The notes under the pieces are model-generated. The model saw nothing but the letters and a program-made list of their open reading frames with translations, was not told the origin of the DNA and ran no database searches. A stretch of DNA of 64,000 nucleotides from JACCSI01 sp035575715 (GTDB taxonomy: Bacteria > Acidobacteriota > Vicinamibacteria > Vicinamibacterales > UBA2999): contig DATLXN010000020.1 of the NCBI GenBank assembly GCA_035575715.1, positions 1 to 64,000 on the forward strand. Reading direction: 5' to 3'. This document shows positions 21,305 through 27,991 of the stretch, in pieces. Every line of letters begins with the position of its first letter. Positions within the stretch are counted from its first letter, which is position 1. A program made the position numbers and the translations under genes.

Positions 21305-22147
21305 GTGAATCATGAGGTGTTCGCCGCACTCGGCGAAGCGCTCAAGCACGGGGAAGAGGTCGCCCTCGTCACCATCGTCGCCGCCAACGGCTCGACACCC
21401 CAGCGGGTGGGCGCAAAGATGCTGGTCTATGCGGACGGTCGCACCGTGGGCACCATCGGTGGGGGCTGCTACGAAAACGAGGCGCTGTGGAAAGCGCGCG
21501 AGTCGCTGCAAACGCGCAAGGCGATCAGCGTCCGCTATGAGCTCGCCGACGACTTTGCCGAGGAGTCCGGCCTGATTTGCGGTGGCCAGATGGAAGTGTT
21601 CATCGAGCCGATCGAAGCGTCACCCGCGGTGTATATTTTCGGCGCCGGTCACGTCGGACAATTTGTCGGGCGGGTGGCCCACGATGCCGGTTTCCAGGTG
21701 CACGTGGTTGACGATCGCGAGCAGTTCGCCAACCGCGAACGGTTTCCTGACGCCGCGGCGATCGTCGTGGCAGACATCCCCACCTGGCTGTCAACCACTC
21801 GCCTGCCGGCGTCGGCCTACGCGGTCATCGTGACCCGTGGTCATCGCCATGACCTCGATGCCCTGCGCTCCCTTGCCGCACAGAATCTCCGCTACCTCGG
21901 ATTGATCGGCAGTCGCGCCAAGGTCAAGCGTCTCTATGACATGGTCGCTGAAGACGGATCGATTCCACTCGATCGGCTGGAAACCATCCATGCACCGATC
22001 GGCCTCGACATCGGCGCCGTCACCCCTCAAGAGATTGCCGTCTCGATCGTCGCCGAACTGATCGCGGTCAGACGCGGCAAGGAACAAAAGGTCGCTGCGG
22101 CATCGCTCAAGTGGATGCCAAAGCTGAATGTCGCTGCTCGTTCGTAA
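21305..22147 (+). CDS. xdhC: XdhC/CoxI-family molybdoenzyme maturation protein
   Basis: XdhC-type proteins bind molybdenum cofactor and help its sulfuration and insertion into xanthine-dehydrogenase-family enzymes. The 280-residue product has the N-terminal XdhC_CoxI segment (VTIVAANGSTPQRVGAKMLV, GTIGGGCYENEA, ICGGQMEVFIEPI). A C-terminal Rossmann-like domain carries VYIFGAGHVGQFVGRVA, VIVTRGHRHDLDAL, YLGLIGSRAK and IGLDIGAVTPQEIAVSIVAELIA. No molybdohydroxylase gene is in the window. The 3' end overlaps the following amidohydrolase by 20 bp, which suggests a purine or related heterocycle catabolism pair. Confidence 0.9.
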   Translation: MNHEVFAALGEALKHGEEVALVTIVAANGSTPQRVGAKMLVYADGRTVGTIGGGCYENEALWKARESLQTRKAISVRYELADDFAEESGLICGGQMEVFIEPIEASPAVYIFGAGHVGQFVGRVAHDAGFQVHVVDDREQFANRERFPDAAAIVVADIPTWLSTTRLPASAYAVIVTRGHRHDLDALRSLAAQNLRYLGLIGSRAKVKRLYDMVAEDGSIPLDRLETIHAPIGLDIGAVTPQEIAVSIVAELIAVRRGKEQKVAAASLKWMPKLNVAARS

Positions 22148-23444
22148 CGCCATCATCCTCACGATGAACGACGCCCTCGATGTCATCGAGGGAGACGTGT
22201 GGATTCAGGACGGCCGAATCGCGGCGGTCGGCGACGTCGGCAACGCCTCCGCCGACCAGGTGATCAATGCCGGCGGTGGCTACTTGCTGCCTGGCTTCGT
22301 TCAAACGCACGTGCACCTGTGCCAGACGCTCTTTCGCGGCTACGCTGACGATCTGGCGCTGCTCGAGTGGCTCAGGGAGCGCATCTGGCCAATGGAAGCG
22401 GCGCACGTCCCCGCTTCTCTGGCCGCCGCGGCACGTCTGGCCGCGGCAGAACTGCTGCTCGGCGGGACGACCTGCGTGCTGACGATGGAGACGGTGCACG
22501 ACACCGAAGCGGTGTTCGAGGCGCTGGAACCAACCGGCCTCCGGGCGGTGGTCGGCAAGTGCATGATGGACGCTGACGATGCGGTCCCCAAACGGTTGCT
22601 GGAAAACACTGCGCGTTCCATCGACGAGAGTCTGGCATTGGCCGCTCGGTGGCATGGCCGTGCCAATGGGCGGCTGCGCGCAGCCTTCGCACCACGGTTT
22701 GCGGTGTCCTGCTCGCGCGAATTGCTGGAGGCGGTCGGCGCCTTGTCGCGGGAGCGCGGACTGCTGGTCCATACCCACGCCTCCGAAAATCGCGACGAGA
22801 TCGCGCTGGTGCGATCACGCACCGGTCAGGGGAACGTCGCCTATCTCGATCACGTCGGTCTCGCCTCACCGCGCTTGTGCCTGGCGCACTGCGTGTGGGT
22901 CGATGACGCGGAACAAACACTGCTCGCGACACGCGACGTCAAGGTGCTGCACTGCCCCGGCTCGAACCTGAAACTCGCGTCGGGCATTGCACCGGTGACG
23001 GCGATGCGGGCGCGCGGCATTTCGGTGTCGCTGGGCGCGGACGGGGCCGCGTGCAACAACCAACTGGACATGTTCACCGAGATGCGTCTGGCCGCAGGGC
23101 TGCAGGCCATCACTCACGGCGCTGGTGCGTTGCGCGCGCGGGACGTGCTGTGGATGGCGACGCGGGAAGGCGCCCGTGCGCTCGGGATGGAATCGGAAAT
23201 CGGCGCAATTGAGCGCGGTAAACGCGCCGACTTGATTATTATCGACCGCGACCGTCCGCACCTGGCCACCGCCCCTGACCCGATCTCCGCAGTGGTCTAC
23301 GCGGCGCGTCCGAGCGACGTGCGCACCACCATCGTCGACGGCGCGGTGCTGGTGGATGAGCATCGGCTGGTGCGCGCCGACACGATGGCGCTTGCCGTCG
23401 AGGCGCGCCAGCAAGCGGTGGCCTTGGCGGCTCGAGCCTTCTGA
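22128..23444 (+). CDS. TrzA/AtzA-type amidohydrolase (deaminase family)
   Basis: A 438-residue metal-dependent amidohydrolase. Metal and catalytic residues are visible: GFVQTHVHLCQTLFRG (HxH near 63-65), LVHTHASEN (His near 208), LAHCVWVD (His near 246) and SLGADGAACNNQLDMF (catalytic Asp near 303). The sequence resembles the MtaD/SsnA/AtzA group that deaminates or dechlorinates purines, methylthioadenosine, guanine and s-triazines. Overlap with xdhC favours a purine-type substrate such as guanine, but this is context only. It ends 67 bp before the hrcA start. Confidence 0.85.
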   Translation: MSLLVRNAIILTMNDALDVIEGDVWIQDGRIAAVGDVGNASADQVINAGGGYLLPGFVQTHVHLCQTLFRGYADDLALLEWLRERIWPMEAAHVPASLAAAARLAAAELLLGGTTCVLTMETVHDTEAVFEALEPTGLRAVVGKCMMDADDAVPKRLLENTARSIDESLALAARWHGRANGRLRAAFAPRFAVSCSRELLEAVGALSRERGLLVHTHASENRDEIALVRSRTGQGNVAYLDHVGLASPRLCLAHCVWVDDAEQTLLATRDVKVLHCPGSNLKLASGIAPVTAMRARGISVSLGADGAACNNQLDMFTEMRLAAGLQAITHGAGALRARDVLWMATREGARALGMESEIGAIERGKRADLIIIDRDRPHLATAPDPISAVVYAARPSDVRTTIVDGAVLVDEHRLVRADTMALAVEARQQAVALAARAF

Positions 23445-23475
23445 TGGCCGTGCCGGCCCATCGGGGGGCGAGTGC

Positions 23476-23481
23476 TATACT
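23476..23481 (+). promoter_or_regulatory. -10 box of the hrcA-grpE-dnaJ promoter
   Basis: TATACT places transcription start near 23488, inside the CIRCE element that follows, giving a leader of about 24 nt. No good -35 sequence is seen 16-18 bp upstream. Confidence 0.55.
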
Positions 23482-23485
23482 TTCG

Positions 23486-23512
23486 TTAGCACTTGTCCGT
23501 GCCGACTGCTAA
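23486..23512 (+). promoter_or_regulatory. CIRCE operator (HrcA binding site)
   Basis: TTAGCACTT, 9 nt, then GACTGCTAA. This matches the CIRCE consensus TTAGCACTC-N9-GAGTGCTAA at 16 of 18 arm positions with the exact spacing. The final A is the A of the hrcA ATG, so HrcA bound here would cover both the transcription start and the initiation codon. It supports autoregulation of the heat-shock cluster. Confidence 0.9.
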
Positions 23513-24561
23513 TGACCTCTCCGGCTCTTTCAGACCGGACGCGGCGCATTCTTGCGGCGCTTATCCGTGAATACATCGAGACAGGCGAACCTGTCGCCTC
23601 AGCTGCCCTGACGCGCCGGGCCGGCCTGGCGCTGTCGTCCGCCACGATCCGCAACGTGCTGGCGCAACTCGAAGAGATGGGCTTTGTCGCCCAGCCACAC
23701 ACCTCGGCGGGACGTGTGCCCACCGATCTCGGCTATCGCTTTTACGTCGATCTGCTGCTGGAAGGACGCCGCGCGAGCAAGAATTCGGCGGGGGTCGAGG
23801 CGCGACTCCGCCAGCAGGCCGGCGAGGTCCCGTTGATCGACGACCTGCTGTCGAGCGCTTCGCACGTCCTGTCTGAAGTGTCGCGGCATGTCGGTTTTGC
23901 GATCGCGCCGGCCAACGCGCAGGCGATTTTTCATCGTATCGACTTCGTGCCGCTGTGCCGCAATAAGGTCCTCGTGGTGATGGTCGCGCGCGGCAACCAG
24001 GTGTCACAAAAGACCATCGAAGTCGGTGAAGACGTCGAACCGTCGGACCTGGTCCGCGCGGCGAACTATCTCAATAGCGAATTCGCGGGTCGCACACTCG
24101 ACGCGGTTCGCGACGCCGTCCTCGGCCGTCTGCGTGAGGAACGCACGCTCTACGACCAGCTGCTGGGCCTCGCGTTGCGCCTGGCGAGCAGCTCGCTCGA
24201 GAATCTCGAACGTCCCGCCGTGTGCATCGACGGGGCGTCGTCACTGCTCGAAGAAGTCGTGCGGGTCAGCGGCCTGTCGATGTCGACGCTGCGTGCGCTG
24301 TTGCTGATGGTCGAGGAAAAACAGCGCCTGGTCCGGTTGCTCAACGAATATATCGATGGTCCCGGACTGACCGTGGTCATTGGTGCCGAACACAGCGATC
24401 CCGAGCTGCGACCGTTTAGCTTGATCGCCTCAACCTATTTCGATGGCCGTGGCACGGGCCTGGTCGGCGTCATCGGCCCGACCCGCATGCGCTACCCCCG
24501 CGCACTGGACGTTGTCGAAAATGCGGCAATGGCGGTCGGTAGAGTTCTGTCAGACAACTAA
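23512..24561 (+). CDS. hrcA: Heat-inducible transcription repressor HrcA
   Basis: HrcA represses class I heat-shock genes by binding CIRCE and needs GroE for activity. ATG 23512, directly at the CIRCE element, gives 349 residues beginning MTSPALSDRTRRILAALIREY. An N-terminal winged helix follows (GEPVASAALTRRAGLALSSATIRNVLAQLEEMGFVAQPHTSAGRVPTDLGYRFYVD). The C-terminal part carries the dimerisation/GAF-like region and ends with GLVGVIGPTRMRYPRALDVVENAA, as in the family. An open frame extends upstream through CIRCE and was rejected as the start. grpE follows 16 nt downstream. Confidence 0.96.
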   Translation: MTSPALSDRTRRILAALIREYIETGEPVASAALTRRAGLALSSATIRNVLAQLEEMGFVAQPHTSAGRVPTDLGYRFYVDLLLEGRRASKNSAGVEARLRQQAGEVPLIDDLLSSASHVLSEVSRHVGFAIAPANAQAIFHRIDFVPLCRNKVLVVMVARGNQVSQKTIEVGEDVEPSDLVRAANYLNSEFAGRTLDAVRDAVLGRLREERTLYDQLLGLALRLASSSLENLERPAVCIDGASSLLEEVVRVSGLSMSTLRALLLMVEEKQRLVRLLNEYIDGPGLTVVIGAEHSDPELRPFSLIASTYFDGRGTGLVGVIGPTRMRYPRALDVVENAAMAVGRVLSDN

Positions 24562-24577
24562 TTCATCACGTTTATAC

Positions 24578-25126
24578 ATGGCCGATAACATTCACGAACC
24601 GAACGATAGCGCGGAACAACACGATGACAGCGCTGCGGAGGCCGCACCGGCTGCCGCCGATACCACCGATGCCATCGACGAGCTTGCCAAGCTCCGACGC
24701 GAACGAGACGACTTGTTCGATCGCTTGCTGCGCAAGGGCGCCGAGTTCGACAACTACCGCAAGCGGGTCGACAAAGAGCGACGAGATCTGACCGAGTGGG
24801 CGGCAGCCGACGTGCTCAGCGAAGTGCTCGCCGTGCTCGATGATTTCGAACGCGCGCTGCAAGTCGAAGCGCCACCCGAGGCACAACCGTACAAGACCGG
24901 TGTTGAACTGATCCATCGGCAGCTGGGCGAAGTGCTGCGCAAGCGCGGGCTGACGCCGCTGGACACGCTCGGCACCGACTTCGATCCGCATCTCCATCAG
25001 GCGGTGGCCTACGAAGAAACGGCCGGCGCGCGTGAAGGCGAAGTCGTTGGCGAGTTGCGCAAGGGCTATCGTCTCGGCGAACGCCTGCTGCGCCCGGCGC
25101 TGGTTCGCGTGGCCAAAGCATCGTGA
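24578..25126 (+). CDS. grpE: Nucleotide exchange factor GrpE
   Basis: GrpE releases ADP from DnaK. ATG 24578 gives 182 residues: an acidic Ala-rich N-terminal tail, a long coiled coil (LAKLRRERDDLFDRLLRKGAEFDNYRKRVDKERRDL), and the beta-wing domain with DDFERAL, GVELIHRQLGEVLRKRGLTPLD, FDPHLHQAV and GYRLGERLLRPALVRVAK. It overlaps dnaJ by 4 bp (GTGA). dnaK is absent from the cluster and must lie elsewhere. Confidence 0.96.
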   Translation: MADNIHEPNDSAEQHDDSAAEAAPAAADTTDAIDELAKLRRERDDLFDRLLRKGAEFDNYRKRVDKERRDLTEWAAADVLSEVLAVLDDFERALQVEAPPEAQPYKTGVELIHRQLGEVLRKRGLTPLDTLGTDFDPHLHQAVAYEETAGAREGEVVGELRKGYRLGERLLRPALVRVAKAS

Positions 25127-26253
25127 GTAAGCGCGACTATTACGAGGTCCTCGGGATCGAGCGGGGCGCCAGTGAACAGGACATCAAGAGCGCCTATCGC
25201 AAGCAGGCGCTGAAGTTCCATCCCGATCGCAATCCCGGCGACAAGAGCGCCGAGGACAAGTTCAAGGAAGCGGCGGAAGCCTATTCAGTGCTCGCCGACG
25301 CTGACAAGCGCGCGCGCTACGACCGGTTCGGCCACGCCGCCGTCGCCGGTGCGGGCGGCGCGCAGGGTTTTGACCCGACGATCTTCTCTGACTTTGAAGA
25401 CATCTTCGGCAGCATTGGCGACATCTTCGGACTGGGCGGACGCCGCCGCGGCGGGCCGCAGCGCGGCGCGGACCTGCGTTACGACCTGGAGATCAGTTTC
25501 GAGCAATCCGCTGCGGGCTCGGAAACCACGGTGCAGATCCCGCGGCACGAGACCTGTACCACCTGCACTGGGTCGGGGGCCGCTGAAGGTTCCGCCCCGA
25601 CGCCGTGTCCGCAATGCCGCGGCACCGGCCAGATGCGTTATCAGCAAGGCTTCTTCACTGTTGCGCGTACCTGCGGTCAGTGCCGCGGGAACGGGCGCAT
25701 TGTCACCAACCCGTGCAAGACCTGTCGCGGTGCCGGCGTCATCGAGCATCTCCGGAAGATCACGGTCAAGATTCCGGCGGGGATCGCGACCGGACAACGC
25801 ATGCGGCTCACCGGCGAAGGTGAAGCGGGCGCACTCGGTGGTCCCCCCGGGGATCTCTACGTCGTGATCAGCGTGCAGGAACATGCGTTCTTTCAGCGTG
25901 ACGGCAACGACCTCGCCTGCGAGATTCCGGTCAACTTCACGACGCTGGCACTGGGCGGCGAAATCAAGGTGCCGAGTATCAAGGACGAGGACGAGACACT
26001 CAAGGTCCCCGAGGGTACGGCCACCGGCGCGATCTTTCGGATGCGCGGCAAAGGCATGCCCGACGTCTCTGGTCGCGGGCGTGGGGATCTGTTGATTACC
26101 GTGCAGACGATCACGCCACGCAAGCTGACCAAGGAACAACGCAAATTGTTCGAGCAGCTGGCCGCGATTTTGCCGAAGCAGGAGTTTGAGCCGACCTCGC
26201 GAGAAGGCGATGACCGCGGGCTGTTCGACAAGGTCAAAGACATCTTTGGCTGA
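25123..26253 (+). CDS. dnaJ: Chaperone DnaJ (type I)
   Basis: The DnaK co-chaperone. 376 residues from GTG 25123. The J domain (KRDYYEVLGIERGAS, with HPDRNPGD around residue 33 containing the essential HPD) is followed by a short Gly/Phe region. Four zinc motifs come next (CTTCTGSG, CPQCRGTG, CGQCRGNG, CKTCRGAG), then the substrate-binding C-terminal domains. The Gly/Phe region is shorter than in E. coli DnaJ. It lies in the hrcA operon and is followed by prmA, which overlaps it by 8 bp. Confidence 0.97.
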   Translation: MSKRDYYEVLGIERGASEQDIKSAYRKQALKFHPDRNPGDKSAEDKFKEAAEAYSVLADADKRARYDRFGHAAVAGAGGAQGFDPTIFSDFEDIFGSIGDIFGLGGRRRGGPQRGADLRYDLEISFEQSAAGSETTVQIPRHETCTTCTGSGAAEGSAPTPCPQCRGTGQMRYQQGFFTVARTCGQCRGNGRIVTNPCKTCRGAGVIEHLRKITVKIPAGIATGQRMRLTGEGEAGALGGPPGDLYVVISVQEHAFFQRDGNDLACEIPVNFTTLALGGEIKVPSIKDEDETLKVPEGTATGAIFRMRGKGMPDVSGRGRGDLLITVQTITPRKLTKEQRKLFEQLAAILPKQEFEPTSREGDDRGLFDKVKDIFG

Positions 26254-27181
26254 TGCGAGACTCTGGCCTGCGATCGTTATTCGCAGCGGCGGGCCGTCCG
26301 CCACGCCGGCGCCACCCGAACTCGAAGACCTCCTCTCAGTCCTGCTCGACGAGTTCCAGCCGATCGCGGTGCAGGATCTACGCGAGCTGCCGTTACCGCC
26401 CGGTGGATTGTGGGATCCGAGCTGTCCTCCCCCGCCGGAGCCCCCTCCAGCGCCACTGGTGTGGCGAGTGTTCTTTGACGACTCGGTCGCGCGCGACTCG
26501 GCGGTCGCAGCGGTGCGTGCGGCTCATGCCGATCTCGATGTCTCGCCCGAGGATGTGTCGGATGAGGATTGGGCGGCGCGGTCGCAACAGGCGTTAACCG
26601 CGGTGACCGCGGGCGCGTTTATCGTCGCGCCACCCTGGGACCTGCCGAAACGTCCGCCCGCCGGCACGTCGGTCATCGTCATCGAGCCCTCACGCGGATT
26701 TGGTACCGGCCATCACGCGTCGACGCGTTTATGCCTACGCGCCTTGTCGGAGGTCGACGTCCAAGGTGCACGCGTTGTCGACGTGGGCACCGGTTCGGGC
26801 GTCCTGGCGATGGCGGCGGTGACCAGGGGCGCACGCCAGGTGCTCGCGGTCGACATTGACCCCGACGCGATCGACTCCGCCCGCGAAAGCGCACTGCTTA
26901 ATCCACGCATCGCGACGATTCACTGGCTGGTCGGCGACTTCCGCGATCGCGGGTGGGATGCATTAACTGGTGGACCGTTCGACGTGGTGCTGGCGAATCT
27001 GACCGGCGGCATGCTGATTCAATCCGCGGCGCGCATTCGCGAGTTGCTCAAGAATAACGGGGTGCTGGTGTGCAGCGGGTTTGACGAGAACGAGCGGCCG
27101 CAGGTCGAAACGGCCCTCCGCCTCACACCGCAGGCGGCGTTTGTCGAGGAGAGCTGGGTCGGTCTCCTGTTGCGGGCGTGA
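26246..27181 (+). CDS. prmA: Ribosomal protein L11 methyltransferase
   Basis: PrmA trimethylates ribosomal protein L11 using S-adenosylmethionine. From TTG 26246, overlapping the end of dnaJ, the product has 311 residues. SAM-binding motifs: VIEPSRGFGTGHHASTRLCL, VVDVGTGSGVLAMAA (motif I), VLAVDIDPDAIDSARESA, and DVVLANLTGGML (NLxxxxL type, in place of the more common NIL). The N-terminal half is longer and more proline-rich than in E. coli PrmA (PSCPPPPEPPPAP). The open frame reaches 26186, but those codons overlap dnaJ and look non-native. Confidence 0.85.
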   Translation: MADARLWPAIVIRSGGPSATPAPPELEDLLSVLLDEFQPIAVQDLRELPLPPGGLWDPSCPPPPEPPPAPLVWRVFFDDSVARDSAVAAVRAAHADLDVSPEDVSDEDWAARSQQALTAVTAGAFIVAPPWDLPKRPPAGTSVIVIEPSRGFGTGHHASTRLCLRALSEVDVQGARVVDVGTGSGVLAMAAVTRGARQVLAVDIDPDAIDSARESALLNPRIATIHWLVGDFRDRGWDALTGGPFDVVLANLTGGMLIQSAARIRELLKNNGVLVCSGFDENERPQVETALRLTPQAAFVEESWVGLLLRA

Positions 27182-27193
27182 CCGGCAGCCTGC

Positions 27194-27646
27194 TCATGGC
27201 CGGGCCGCGGCGTCGCGCGTCTTCCTCATCGTCACGGCGTTACGATCGCCCCGGCGCGCATAGCGCAATTCGTCGAAGACGCCGCGCATGATGGTCAGCC
27301 CTCGGCCCCCTTCGGCGAGTGCGCTGCGGTCGACCGACCTGGGATCTTCGTAGCGTTCGGCAAAGGTCGCCGGATCGATCGGCGGTCCGGCATCGGTGAT
27401 GACGGCGTCGATCTGCGACGCGGTGACCACGACGTGGATCTCGATGCGGCCGCCGGGTTGTTCCTGATAGCCATGTTCGATGGCGTTGTTCACGGCTTCG
27501 ACGACGGCCAATTCGATCATCGATGCCTCGACCGGCGTGAGGCATTCGCGTGCGCACAAGTCGCGAATGCCGGCCCCGACCACGGGGACGCCTTCGAACG
27601 TCGAATCGATTTGCAGCCGCAATTCAGCCACGGTGCACACGTGCAT
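27194..27646 (-). CDS. RsbW-like anti-sigma/serine kinase (HATPase_c_2)
   Basis: A 150-residue GHKL ATPase of the partner-switching type. N-box ELAVVEAVNNAIEHGYQE (about 44-61), G1 box DAGPPID and G2 box EGGRGLTIMRGVFDEL are present, so ATP binding is likely intact. Such proteins sequester a sigma factor or other target and phosphorylate a STAS antagonist. The gene overlaps the STAS gene upstream if ATG 27646 is used. GTG 27640 or 27631 are possible starts. The target is unknown, and no sigma factor is adjacent. Confidence 0.85.
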   Translation of the reverse strand: MHVCTVAELRLQIDSTFEGVPVVGAGIRDLCARECLTPVEASMIELAVVEAVNNAIEHGYQEQPGGRIEIHVVVTASQIDAVITDAGPPIDPATFAERYEDPRSVDRSALAEGGRGLTIMRGVFDELRYARRGDRNAVTMRKTRDAAARP

Positions 27647-27977
27647 CGAGCGCGTGGACGGCCTCTGCGGTGGCCGGAAACAGCCGAAAGACTTTATCCA
27701 TTCGCGTGAGTTTGAACAGATTGACGACCGGCTCGCTGGCGCCGCTGATGACCAGGTCGCCTTTCTGGTCCAGTTGCTTCAAACCCGAGACAATGGCGCC
27801 CAAGCCGCTGCTGTCGACAAACTCCACCTCGGCGAGATCCAGCACGATCCAACCAAAGCCTTGTGCGATCAGGGCGTTGACCTTGGCCTTGAGCTCGGGG
27901 GCACTGCGGGCATCGAGGCGGCGCTCTTTGATCGTGAGAACCAGGACGCCCCCTTCACAGCGGTCTTCTACTCGCAT
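27624..27977 (-). CDS. STAS-domain anti-sigma factor antagonist
   Basis: A 117-residue single STAS domain. The phosphorylatable serine lies in VEFVDSSGLGAIVSGLKQL (about 54-72), preceded by the strand GWIVLDLAE. ATG 27977, with the Shine-Dalgarno GGAGAG just upstream, was chosen over the upstream ATG 28016 that would overlap glgP. It is the natural partner of the RsbW-like kinase encoded next. Being transcribed directly behind glgP, it may link partner switching to glycogen use, but this is inference. Confidence 0.88.
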   Translation of the reverse strand: MRVEDRCEGGVLVLTIKERRLDARSAPELKAKVNALIAQGFGWIVLDLAEVEFVDSSGLGAIVSGLKQLDQKGDLVISGASEPVVNLFKLTRMDKVFRLFPATAEAVHALDARVHRG

Positions 27978-27991
27978 GCGTATCTCTCCTG

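Noticed and set aside
23470..23494. GAGTGCTA...TTAGCACT read as a second, inside-out CIRCE
   Set aside because: Arm order and spacing are wrong for CIRCE; the correct element is 23486-23512.
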